NCBI RefSeq assembly: GCF_026460945.1
Contig: NZ_JAOVZV010000001.1
Coordinates: 248,001 to 312,000 of the forward strand
Direction of reading: 5' to 3'
From: Chryseobacterium luquanense
GTDB lineage: Bacteria; Bacteroidota; Bacteroidia; Flavobacteriales; Weeksellaceae
Length of the DNA stretch: 64,000 nucleotides
The position numbers were made by a program, and so were the translations under genes. The notes beneath the pieces were generated by a model. That model saw nothing but the letters and a program-made list of their open reading frames with translations, made no database searches and was not told the DNA's origin. Positions within the stretch are counted from its first letter, which is position 1. Each line of letters begins with the position of its first letter. Shown piece by piece: positions 7,762 through 15,543 of the stretch.

Positions 7762-8721
7762 TTACTTAGAATTAAATTCATCCAGAATTTTAGAGAACAC
7801 AGCCTGTGCAGAGAAAATTCGGTTTTTTGCCTGTTGGTAAATGATAGAATTTTCACCATCCATTACTTCATCGCTCAATTCTACATTACGACGTACCGGA
7901 AGACAGTGCATCACTTTTCCCTGATTGGTATTGGCTAATTTTTCATTCGTCAGCATCCAGTTTTCTTTCACTTCAGGCATTGCCGCGTAATCATCAAAAG
8001 AAGACCAGTTTTTCACATAAATGAAATCTGCATCTTTCAACGCTTCCTCCTGATCATGAATCACTTTTACATCTTTCGTGAAGTTTTTATCTAAATCATA
8101 CCCTTCTGGATTGGCGATTACCAATTCAACATCCATTTCCTGCATCCATTCCGCGAAAGAATTTCCTACCGCATGAGCAATCGGCTTGATGTGAGGCGCC
8201 CAGGTTAAAACTACTTTTGGTTTACGCTCTTCTTTCCAGTTTTCTGTAATTGTAATGCAATCTGCCAAACTTTGCAAAGGGTGACGTGTTGCCGACTCCA
8301 GAGAAATTACCGGAACTTTCGCATATTCCTCGAACTGGCTTAATATACTTTCGTTAACATCATCTTCCTTGCTTTTCATTCCTGCAAAACAACGAACTGC
8401 GATGATGTCACAATATTGATTTAATACTTCAATAGCATCTTTGATATGCTCAACGGTGTCGCCGTTCATTACCGCTCCATCTGCAAATTCCAGATTCCAG
8501 GCCTCTTGAGCTGCGTTTAACGTTAATACATTTAAGCCTAAATTTTGCGCCGCAATCTGACTGCTTAAACGCGTTCTCAAACTTGAATTTAAAAATACCA
8601 GTCCGATTGTTTTTCCTTTTCCTTTCTCGGTTTCCGAAAGAGGATTTTCTTTAATTTGTAACGCTTTTTTTATAATTTCCTGTAAGTTTTCAACGTCGCT
8701 TACAGAGGTGAATTTTTTCAT
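7762..8721 (-). CDS. argF': N-acylornithine (probably N-succinylornithine) carbamoyltransferase, ArgF'
   Basis: It transfers a carbamoyl group to N-acylornithine. The 319 residues align without gaps, from memory, over the first 100 residues of Bacteroides fragilis ArgF'. The phosphate loop FLNSSLRTR is at 43-51, the Trp loop AQEAWNLE is at about 71-78, and MHCLPVRR lies near the C-terminus. Residue 90, where Pro (succinyl enzyme) or Glu (acetyl enzyme) sets specificity in studied proteins, is Val here. Absence of Glu favours succinylornithine. It lies in the arg operon between repeat-filled gaps. Confidence 0.92.
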   Translation of the reverse strand: MKKFTSVSDVENLQEIIKKALQIKENPLSETEKGKGKTIGLVFLNSSLRTRLSSQIAAQNLGLNVLTLNAAQEAWNLEFADGAVMNGDTVEHIKDAIEVLNQYCDIIAVRCFAGMKSKEDDVNESILSQFEEYAKVPVISLESATRHPLQSLADCITITENWKEERKPKVVLTWAPHIKPIAHAVGNSFAEWMQEMDVELVIANPEGYDLDKNFTKDVKVIHDQEEALKDADFIYVKNWSSFDDYAAMPEVKENWMLTNEKLANTNQGKVMHCLPVRRNVELSDEVMDGENSIIYQQAKNRIFSAQAVFSKILDEFNSK

Positions 8722-8739
8722 AATGAATTGGTTGTTTTT

Positions 8740-8930
8740 ACCACAAAAGGCATAAATTTAAACACATGAGTCACATTAGATTTAAGTTTAAAACTTTGAA
8801 AATATCTAGAACACATTAGTTGAAAATCAGAGATTTTCATAGACTTTAATACTTTTTAAAAAGCATCAAAGATTCCTAAAATGATAAAGCCTTTGTGACT
8901 TTTGACTACGTCGAATCTTCAATTTGTGGT
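8740..8930. repeat. 191-bp element bounded by ACCACAAA/TTTGTGGT
   Basis: Perfect 8-bp inverted ends (8740-8747 and 8923-8930) enclose AT-rich DNA with further inverted similarity (GTCACA near 8771, TGTGAC near 8894). It fills the argF'-argD gap. A related motif, CTCTGTGACCTTCGTG, occurs at 23455-23470. Confidence 0.6.
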
Positions 8931-8940
8931 TAATTAAAAA

Positions 8941-10080
8941 TTATAGATTTTCTAAAACACTTTTTAAAGCACTGATAAATAAATCAGTTTCTTCTTTTTT
9001 AATGTTAAGCGCCGGAAGAATCCTCAACACAGCCTTATCATTGGAGTTTCCTGTGAAAATATAATGACTGTACAACAGGCTGTTCCTCACTTCCGAGCAA
9101 TCCCTGTCGAGTTCAATTCCAATCATCAGGCCTTTCCTTCGGATAATTTTAATATGCGGAAAATTTTTAATTTCACTTTCAATATATTCGCCCATTTTCT
9201 GAGCATTTTCGATGAGATTTTCATCTTTCATCACGTCCAAAACCGAAATTGCAGCGACACAAGCTAAGTGATTTCCTCCAAAAGTTGTTCCCAGCAAACC
9301 GTTGCTTGCCTGAAATTTCGGATGAATCAATACTCCGCCAATTGGGAAGCCATTCCCCATTCCTTTTGCTGTCGTGATAATATCTGCTTCAATTCTAAAT
9401 TCCTGATGAGCGAAGAAATATCCACTTCTTCCGTAGCCTGACTGAACTTCATCTAAAATCAAAACCGCATCGTATTTTTCGCACAATTCTTTGATTTTAG
9501 TTAAAAACTCAACCGTTGGAATCATAATTCCACCAACTCCTTGGATTCCTTCAATGATTACGGATGAAATTTCACTTCCCTGATTTTCAAAAATTGCTTC
9601 AAGCTGTTCGATATTATTCCATTCAGATTTTATGAATCTTTTGTCATAATTTACCGGAGCTGCGATTTTTAGATTGTCGGTCACGGAAACTGCCGCCGAA
9701 GTTCTTCCATGAAATGAACCTGAGAAATACAATACTTTGCTTTTTCCGTTGTGAAAAGAAGCAAGCTTTAAAGCATTTTCGTTCGCTTCTGCTCCTGAAT
9801 TACACAAGAATAAATTATAATCTTCCAAGCCTGAAAGTTTTCCCAATTTTTCAGCTAACTCTTTTTGTAATTCATTCTGAACCGAGTTTGAATAAAAAGA
9901 TATTTTATCTAACTGGTTTTTTAATTGAGTTTGATAATGCGGATGATTGTGTCCGATAGAAATTACCGCATGACCTCCGTAAAAATCAAGATATTTTTTT
10001 CCTTTATCGTCCCAAAGAAATGATCCCTGAGCTTTTACCGGATTTATGTTGAATAGTGGATATACGTTGAATAAATTCAT
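8941..10080 (-). CDS. argD: Acyl-ornithine aminotransferase
   Basis: A class III PLP aminotransferase that converts N-acylglutamate semialdehyde to N-acylornithine with glutamate as amino donor. It has 379 residues. The PLP lysine is Lys239 in TTAKGMGNGFPIGG. NSGAEANENALKLA at 94-107 binds the cofactor phosphate, and LILDEVQSGYGRSG at 207-220 carries the ring-stacking and Asp residues. The start at 10080 gives the usual short N-terminus (MNLFNVYPLF). It lies in the arg operon between two repeat-filled gaps. Confidence 0.95.
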   Translation of the reverse strand: MNLFNVYPLFNINPVKAQGSFLWDDKGKKYLDFYGGHAVISIGHNHPHYQTQLKNQLDKISFYSNSVQNELQKELAEKLGKLSGLEDYNLFLCNSGAEANENALKLASFHNGKSKVLYFSGSFHGRTSAAVSVTDNLKIAAPVNYDKRFIKSEWNNIEQLEAIFENQGSEISSVIIEGIQGVGGIMIPTVEFLTKIKELCEKYDAVLILDEVQSGYGRSGYFFAHQEFRIEADIITTAKGMGNGFPIGGVLIHPKFQASNGLLGTTFGGNHLACVAAISVLDVMKDENLIENAQKMGEYIESEIKNFPHIKIIRRKGLMIGIELDRDCSEVRNSLLYSHYIFTGNSNDKAVLRILPALNIKKEETDLFISALKSVLENL

Positions 10081-10403
10081 CTTCTTGTTGATTGTTATTG
10101 GTTGATAGTTGCTCGTTTTACAACTTCATCTCTAAATTTTTCTTTTCTAATTTTTCTTTTGTCTTGAAACAAAAGGAACAAAAATTCAAGACTTGGAAAA
10201 TTCTGCTAAAAATTTAAATTAAATCCTAAAATCCCTAAAACTCGCACGAATTGACTATTTGTTCTTTGATTGAGGATTTGTCTCGTGCTCAAACAGTGGG
10301 AATTTTTTAACGGATTAAATTTCAATTTTCTTAACGTTCCACTTTCCGAAGTCGGTTTTAATTTGAGTTTAAAAATTCACAATTGACTTATTAACTATTC
10401 ACA
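10081..10403. other. argC-argD intergenic gap, 323 bp
   Basis: The longest gap in the arg operon. Its centre is the second copy of the ~207-bp repeat (10149-10361). The flanks are AT-rich, with no credible ORF and no promoter box recognised. Confidence 0.7.
10149..10361. repeat. ~207-bp palindromic dispersed repeat, copy 2
   Basis: Second copy of the element at 5579-5785, same orientation. CTTTTGT/ACAAAAG (10156-10175) is unchanged. GCACGA/TCGTGC (10244-10249/10283-10288) replaces GCGCGA/TCGCGC with a compensatory G:C to A:T change. Confidence 0.85.
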
Positions 10404-11369
10404 TTAAAACGCAATCGGCTTTAAATTCAATCCTAAATTCTCTTCCCAACCCATTGCAATATTCATGTTTTGAACTGCCTGTCCGGAAGCTCCTTTCAAC
10501 AAATTGTCAATCGCTGAGTGAATCACTGCAACATTTCCACTCTTTTCTATATGAATCACACAGCGATTGGTATTGACAACCTGTTTTAGGTCAATTGCTT
10601 TCTCACTTACCTTTACAAAAGGCGCCTCTGCATAAAAATCCTGATACAACTGATTGATATCCGAAAGTTCTAAATCTGTTTTCACCGTGGAGCTCGTAAA
10701 AATTCCTCTTGCAAAATCTCCTCTCCATGGAACAAAATTCAGACTGATTTCATTCGTATTAAAAGAAACTAACTGCTGTAAAATCTCATCTACATGCTGA
10801 TGTGTCAAAGTTTTATAAGCCGAAATATTATCGTTTCTCCAAGTGAAATGCGTCGTTGGTTGCAAAGACTGGCCCGCACCTGTCGAACCTGTAATTCCTG
10901 TTGTATATACCTCATTCAATAACCCTTTTTCAGCCAATGGAAGCAAAGCCAGTTGAATCGCCGTTGCAAAACATCCCGGGTTCGCAATGCTTTTTGCTCC
11001 CAAAAGTTGTTTTTTGTTAATTTCCGGTAAACCATAGATAAAATTTCTGTTTCCAAAATTTCCATCTAAACGAAAATCATTTCCTAAATCGATGACTAGC
11101 GTTTCATCTTTTATATTATTTTGAGCCAGCCAATCCTGGCTTTCTTTGTGAGGAAGACATAAAAATAAAATATCTACCTCTTCAGGCTCATCCGTTAAAA
11201 CTATTTCACAGACCGTAGATAAATCCGGGTACAAATCTGAAATCTTTGTCCCCGAATTCGAACGGCTATATAAAAAACTCAAAGTCACATGGGGATGAAA
11301 AGCCAACAGACGAACTAATTCGCTTCCTGTGTAGCCGTTGGCACCGATTATTCCGATATTTTTTTTCAT
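10404..11369 (-). CDS. argC: N-acyl-gamma-glutamyl-phosphate reductase
   Basis: An NADPH-dependent reductase making N-acylglutamate semialdehyde. It has 321 residues from the ATG at 11367-11369. The Rossmann motif GIIGANGYTGSELVRLL starts at residue 6 and the catalytic Cys133 is in ANPGCFAT. A longer open frame to 11495 runs backwards through the dispersed repeat at 11439-11531 and is not coding. It lies downstream of argG across a 164-bp repeat-filled gap. Confidence 0.96.
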   Translation of the reverse strand: MKKNIGIIGANGYTGSELVRLLAFHPHVTLSFLYSRSNSGTKISDLYPDLSTVCEIVLTDEPEEVDILFLCLPHKESQDWLAQNNIKDETLVIDLGNDFRLDGNFGNRNFIYGLPEINKKQLLGAKSIANPGCFATAIQLALLPLAEKGLLNEVYTTGITGSTGAGQSLQPTTHFTWRNDNISAYKTLTHQHVDEILQQLVSFNTNEISLNFVPWRGDFARGIFTSSTVKTDLELSDINQLYQDFYAEAPFVKVSEKAIDLKQVVNTNRCVIHIEKSGNVAVIHSAIDNLLKGASGQAVQNMNIAMGWEENLGLNLKPIAF

Positions 11370-11380
11370 TTTCCTTTTTT

Positions 11381-11424
11381 CCACAGGTTGCACCTGAGGC
11401 TTTATTATTTGAACCCTCGAGTTC
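11381..11424. repeat. Double-hairpin palindromic cassette, copy 4
   Basis: CCACAGG-TTGCA-CCTGAGG (11381-11399), an 11-nt linker, then GAAC/GTTC (11411-11424) around CTCGAG. It has the same pentaloop as copy 3 and is directly followed by the 93-bp element, as in the carA-carB gap. Confidence 0.65.
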
Positions 11425-11438
11425 ATTTTTAAACATTG

Positions 11439-11531
11439 AATTGCACGCAGCCCGACTTGAGCGGAAATCCTTTTGTGAGGAGGAACGACGAGCAAAAGAT
11501 TGGGAGCGGAAGACGGATAGAGCTGCCCAAA
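11439..11531. repeat. 93-bp structured dispersed repeat, copy B
   Basis: Same fold as 649-741: GCAGC/GCTGC (11447-11451/11522-11526), CCGACTT/AAGACGG (11452-11458/11510-11516), and inner stem AATCCTTTTG/CAAAAGATT (11466-11475/11493-11501) with the same bulged C. The loop TGAGGAGGAACGACGAG differs from copy A by one base. Confidence 0.85.
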
Positions 11532-11533
11532 TC

Positions 11534-12721
11534 TTATTTATTTATCTGATGATATATATTTAAAGAATTGCTTACAATTTTTGTGTAACCTTTCACATCA
11601 TCGCCTGTCCATGCTCTGTTTGCTTCGCCATAGCTTCCGAATGTATCGGACATTAGATCATGCTTCGACTCAATTCCATTTAAGATAAATCTGTATGGAT
11701 GAAGGGTTACAAAAACTTTTCCGCTTACTGTTTTTTGAGAATCGTTTAGGAAAGACTCGATATTTCTCATTACAGGATCTAAGAAAAGTGCTTCGTGAAG
11801 CCAGTTTCCGTACCAATCAGACAATTGAGATTTCATCATCTGCTGATATTTTGAAAGCGTATGTTTTTCCAATAAATGGTGTGCTTTGATGATGACAGAA
11901 GCTGCCGCCGCTTCGAAACCGACTCTTCCTTTAATTCCAACAATCGTATCTCCAACGTGAATATCACGACCGATTCCATATGCAGAAGCTAATTCTTCAA
12001 TCTTTTGAATTGCATACACCGAATGTTCAAAGTTTTCTCCGTTTACCGCTACAACTTCACCATTTTTAAACTCAATTTCCAGTTCTGAAGGCTGAGTTTC
12101 TTTAATTTGAGAAGGAAAAGCCTCTTCAGGAAGATAATTTCTTGATGTTAACGTTTCTTTTCCACCGACTGAAGTTCCCCAAAGTCCTTTATTGACGGAA
12201 TATTGAGCCTTTTCAAATTCCATTTCGTAGCCATGGCTTTTCAAAAATTCAATCTCTTCTTCACGGGATAAAGACAGATCACGAATTAGCGTAATGATTT
12301 CCACATTCGGACACATCACCTGAAAAATCAAGTCAAAACGAACCTGGTCATTTCCTGCGCCTGTACTTCCGTGAGCAATTGCATCAGCACCGATTTCAAT
12401 CGCATATTTTGCGATTTCCTGCGCCTGAATCGTACGTTCAGCACTTACAGACAAGGGGTACGTATTGTTTTTCAAGACATTCCCAAAGATCAGATACTTT
12501 ACGCAAGAATTGTAATAATCTTCCTGAGCATCAACGCACCTGTATTCTTTCACCCCAAGTTGAAAGGCTTTTTTCTCCAGTTCTTTTTCCTCTTCTTTAG
12601 AAAAACCTCCGGTATTTACAGTCACTGCATATACTTCATATCCAAGTGTTTCACTCAGATATTTGGCACAGTAAGAGGTATCAAGACCTCCGCTAAACGC
12701 TAAGATTACTTTCTTGCTCAT
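11534..12721 (-). CDS. argG: Argininosuccinate synthase
   Basis: It ligates citrulline and aspartate using ATP. It has 395 residues from the ATG at 12719-12721. The PP-loop motif LAFSGGLDTSYCA is at residues 7-19 and the AHGSTGAGNDQVRFD segment lies near 110. The longer frame from 12760 would add 13 residues inside the upstream gene and is not favoured. It overlaps the 3' end of the GNAT gene by 29 bp, so the two are probably translationally coupled. Confidence 0.97.
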   Translation of the reverse strand: MSKKVILAFSGGLDTSYCAKYLSETLGYEVYAVTVNTGGFSKEEEKELEKKAFQLGVKEYRCVDAQEDYYNSCVKYLIFGNVLKNNTYPLSVSAERTIQAQEIAKYAIEIGADAIAHGSTGAGNDQVRFDLIFQVMCPNVEIITLIRDLSLSREEEIEFLKSHGYEMEFEKAQYSVNKGLWGTSVGGKETLTSRNYLPEEAFPSQIKETQPSELEIEFKNGEVVAVNGENFEHSVYAIQKIEELASAYGIGRDIHVGDTIVGIKGRVGFEAAAASVIIKAHHLLEKHTLSKYQQMMKSQLSDWYGNWLHEALFLDPVMRNIESFLNDSQKTVSGKVFVTLHPYRFILNGIESKHDLMSDTFGSYGEANRAWTGDDVKGYTKIVSNSLNIYHQINK

Positions 12722-13292
12722 TTTTATGTTGATTTTCGGGTTGATTATTCTCAACGCCATTTACTTTACTATTTTCAGGAACGAAAAGCATTGCTGTACA
12801 AAGACAGTTTTTCCGTTCTTTTTTCATTAAAATTTCATAATTCACGCAACTTTTACATCCGCTCCAAAACTCATCATCCTGCGTCAATTCAGAATAAATC
12901 ACAGGTTTATATCCCAAGTCACTGTTGATTTTCATCACTGCCAAACCTGTGGTTAAACCAAATATTTTTGCATTGGGAAATTTCTCTCGTGACAAAGCAA
13001 ACACTCGGTCTTTGATTAAAGTTGCAATACCTCCATGTCTGAATTTTGGAGAAACAATCAGACCTGAATTGGCTACAAACTGACCGTGCGACCAGGTTTC
13101 AATATAACAGAAACCTACCCATTCACCATTTTCAGTAGCGACTATAGCGTTACCTTCCGAAATTTTTTTACTTAAATATTCGATGGAACGTTTTGCGATT
13201 CCCGTTCCCCGTCGCTGTGCAGAATCATACATTTCCTGCTGTATTTCACTCACATACATTAAATGTTCGCATGAGGAAATTTGTATTTCCAT
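12693..13292 (-). CDS. GNAT acyltransferase at the head of the arg operon
   Basis: A 199-residue GNAT. The acyl-CoA-binding segment is near 75-105 (NSGLIVSPKFRHGGIATLIK), where RHGGIA fits the Q/RxxGxG/A pyrophosphate loop. The C-terminal part has several cysteines (CKSCVNYE, NCLCTA) and a charged Asn/Gln-rich tail. It is first in the arg operon and overlaps argG. No argA, argJ or argO gene is seen, so it is the best candidate for glutamate N-acetyl- or N-succinyl-transferase. This role is inferred from context. The Cys pairs could bind metal. Confidence 0.85.
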   Translation of the reverse strand: MEIQISSCEHLMYVSEIQQEMYDSAQRRGTGIAKRSIEYLSKKISEGNAIVATENGEWVGFCYIETWSHGQFVANSGLIVSPKFRHGGIATLIKDRVFALSREKFPNAKIFGLTTGLAVMKINSDLGYKPVIYSELTQDDEFWSGCKSCVNYEILMKKERKNCLCTAMLFVPENSKVNGVENNQPENQHKNEQESNLSV

Positions 13293-13313
13293 TTATTTAT
13301 CTGAATTTTTTGG

Positions 13314-13346
13314 CAAATTTAAAACATATTATCTTTAAAAAACAAA
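13314..13346 (-). promoter_or_regulatory. Promoter of the arginine operon
   Basis: On the minus strand TTTG (13346-13343), a 21-bp spacer and TAAATTTG (13321-13314) resemble the Bacteroidetes consensus. It lies 21 bp before the GNAT ATG. TTATCTT/AAGATAA repeats occur just upstream. Confidence 0.55.
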
Positions 13347-13351
13347 TTAAA

Positions 13352-13397
13352 AAGATAATTTTATTGTTTAATTAATATTATCAGGTATAATTATCTT
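13352..13397. promoter_or_regulatory. Inverted repeat between arg operon and HTH gene
   Basis: AAGATAATT (13352-13360) and AATTATCTT (13389-13397) are a perfect 9-bp inverted pair 28 bp apart. A third TTATCTT lies at 13330-13336. This suits an operator for the divergent genes. The DNA is AT-rich, so chance is possible. Confidence 0.35.
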
Positions 13398-13428
13398 ATT
13401 GTTAAAAATTAATATTGCTAAATTATTA

Positions 13429-13436
13429 TATATTTG
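13429..13436 (+). promoter_or_regulatory. -7 box for the zinc-ribbon/HTH gene
   Basis: TATATTTG lies 14 bp before the ATG at 13451, so the longer frame starting at 13415 is unlikely to be translated. Confidence 0.5.
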
Positions 13437-13450
13437 CTAAAATACTATAT

Positions 13451-13867
13451 ATGGAAAGTATCTGTCCGAAATGCAAAAGTGAAAAAGTCGTAAAGAGCGG
13501 AATCATTAATGAGAAACAAAGATTCCACTGTAAGGATTGTAATTATTACTTTACCGTTAAAAAATTAGGAAAAAAAATTGATGATTACTATGTGACCAAA
13601 GCACTACAATTATATCTTGAAGGCTTAAGTTTCCGTGAAATAGAAAGGATTATCGGCGTTTCTCATGTAACTGTCAGTTCCTGGATCAAGAAATACAATA
13701 TTACGAGACCGCCTCACTCCGATTTTCATCCGGTTTATAAAATTTTAAAACAAAACGAGTTGATCGAATACATTTCCAAAGAAGAAAACATTAAAGATTC
13801 CGGTTTGATTATCACTCAATTTGCTGATAAGTACATGTTGATTAAATGGGAAAGATTTAAAAAATAA
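13451..13867 (+). CDS. InsA-like zinc-ribbon plus HTH protein (domesticated IS1-type)
   Basis: A 138-residue protein. The N-terminal zinc ribbon has Cys5/Cys8 (CPKC) and Cys27/Cys30 (CKDC). A helix-turn-helix follows at about 50-81 (LEGLSFREIERIIGVSHVTV). This is the architecture of the IS1 InsA/IS1595 N-terminus, but there is no DDE catalytic domain, no InsB frame downstream and no terminal inverted repeats. It is probably a DNA-binding regulator derived from a transposase. It diverges from the arg operon and precedes the porin/transporter genes. Its target is unknown. Confidence 0.8.
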   Translation: MESICPKCKSEKVVKSGIINEKQRFHCKDCNYYFTVKKLGKKIDDYYVTKALQLYLEGLSFREIERIIGVSHVTVSSWIKKYNITRPPHSDFHPVYKILKQNELIEYISKEENIKDSGLIITQFADKYMLIKWERFKK

Positions 13868-14075
13868 ATTCAAATATTTTAAACATATTTCTGCTAAAAG
13901 TAAATTTCAAGAACATCAATAAAATTTTTAGATAATCTTTAAATCAGATATTTAAAATTAAAATTCATATTAAGTATTTCAATTTTTCGACCCATCAATC
14001 ATCATTAATCAATAATCAACTATATCATCACCACTAATATATACTGAATTTTTATAACTAAATTATTAATTCCAA

Positions 14076-14102
14076 TTTGGCTTTCACAAAATAACAGCCA
14101 AA
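14076..14102 (+). promoter_or_regulatory. Hairpin just upstream of the porin start
   Basis: TTTGGCT (14076-14082) and AGCCAAA (14096-14102) form a 7-bp stem with a 13-nt loop, 13 bp before the ATG. It could be an operator or a 5'-leader hairpin. No TAnnTTTG box is clear here. Confidence 0.3.
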
Positions 14103-14115
14103 AAATTAATAATTT

Positions 14116-15495
14116 ATGAAGAAAATATTAAGTTTTATTGGATTAGCTTTAATTAGCAGTTCTGTATACGGTCAGGGTTCTCCTGATTATGGAAATGGTT
14201 TAAAAATAAATTTAAATCCTGAAGGAGATAAATATGTCAGATTTATTCTCTGGGATCAGTTCTGGATCAGGAACACCGAAATGAACCCCGGAAGTATGGT
14301 TGGCGGCGAACCCACTGACAATACCTGGAATTTAGGAAACCGACGGGCACGTATTTTAGCTTATGCTCAAATCACGAAGCGTTACATGATTCTCACCCAT
14401 TTCGGGATTAACAATCAGACTTTCATCAACGGTGGCGCGACAGGGACAACAGGAACCGGCGGTTACGGAAACGGTAAAAAACCTCAGCTTTTTTTTCATG
14501 ATGCATGGAATGAATATGCAGTCGTCATGCCTGGTGAAGCAGGAAAATTCAGCTTAACATTAGGAGGTGGGCTTCATTATTACATGGGACTTTCTCGTAT
14601 GACGATGGCTTCTACACTGAACTTTCTGACTTTGGATTCTCCGGTTTTCAGCTGGCCTCTGATTGATAATTCAGATCAGTTTGCGAGACAGATGGGTCTT
14701 TTCGCAAAAGGTAAATATGGGAAATTTGAGTACCGGATGAGTTTAAACAAACCTTTCGCGACAGATTTAGTTCCAGCAAATACGCTGATTCCCGGAAATG
14801 AAGTCGCTGTTGACAACAACGGAAATCCAAACTGGTCTAAAGCAGGTTATTTTGAATATCAGTTTTTAGACACAGAATCCAATCTTCTTCCTTTCAAAGT
14901 AGGTTCTTACTTAGGAACCAAAAAAGTTTTCAACGTGGGTGCCGGATTTTACCATCAGGCGGAAGGAACGAGAACTTCAGTCAATTCAAACATCGAAAAG
15001 CACGATATTACCCTACTTTCTGTAGATGCTTTTGCTGACATTCCTTTGGGTGAAGCAAAAAATAAAATGGCTGTTTCGGCTTATGCTGGATATTTCAACT
15101 ATAATTTCGGACCGAATTACGTGAGAAATTTAGGCACGATGAACATCGCAGCTAACGACCCGAATTTTGTCGGACAAAGAGCTTTAGCTGGTCCCGGAAA
15201 TCTACAACCGATGATAGGAACTGGAAATGTGGTTTATGCTCAGGCAGGCTTGTTATTACCAAGTCAGGCAGAAAAACCAAAGATCAGAATTCAGCCATTT
15301 GCTGCTTATACATATAAAGATTTTGAAGCTTTTGATAAGCCATCGTCGCAGTTTGATGTAGGAGCCAACTGGTTTCTGGACGGTCATCACGCAAAAATCA
15401 CGACACAATATTCTACAAGACCGGTTTATACAAGTCCGACAGAAAACCCGAAATCTAAAGGCGAATTTATTGTACAGCTTCAGATTTATCTATAA
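14116..15495 (+). CDS. Outer-membrane porin
   Basis: A 459-residue protein with an N-terminal signal peptide (MKKILSFIGLALISSSVYGQ). The rest is rich in alternating aromatic/polar beta-strand patterns and ends in an amphipathic strand (KGEFIVQLQIYL) typical of beta-barrel insertion signals. No TonB plug is seen. It is followed 48 bp later by an MHS-family transporter, so it probably lets that carrier's substrate cross the outer membrane. Specificity for short-chain carboxylates is inferred from the nearby acyl-CoA synthetases. Confidence 0.82.
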   Translation: MKKILSFIGLALISSSVYGQGSPDYGNGLKINLNPEGDKYVRFILWDQFWIRNTEMNPGSMVGGEPTDNTWNLGNRRARILAYAQITKRYMILTHFGINNQTFINGGATGTTGTGGYGNGKKPQLFFHDAWNEYAVVMPGEAGKFSLTLGGGLHYYMGLSRMTMASTLNFLTLDSPVFSWPLIDNSDQFARQMGLFAKGKYGKFEYRMSLNKPFATDLVPANTLIPGNEVAVDNNGNPNWSKAGYFEYQFLDTESNLLPFKVGSYLGTKKVFNVGAGFYHQAEGTRTSVNSNIEKHDITLLSVDAFADIPLGEAKNKMAVSAYAGYFNYNFGPNYVRNLGTMNIAANDPNFVGQRALAGPGNLQPMIGTGNVVYAQAGLLLPSQAEKPKIRIQPFAAYTYKDFEAFDKPSSQFDVGANWFLDGHHAKITTQYSTRPVYTSPTENPKSKGEFIVQLQIYL

Positions 15496-15543
15496 AAACC
15501 AATTCCATTTAAATTTAATTATTAACAAAAAAAATCTATTGAT

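Noticed and set aside
11370..11495. N-terminal extension of argC
   Set aside because: The extra residues are a translation of the dispersed repeat and lie before the family start MKKNIGIIGA.
11246..11563. Plus-strand open frame over argC and the 93-bp repeat
   Set aside because: It runs antisense through argC and then through a palindromic repeat, with no start signal and no family match.
13415..13450. Longer N-terminus for the zinc-ribbon/HTH protein
   Set aside because: The start lies before the likely -7 box, and the zinc ribbon begins right at MESICPKCK.
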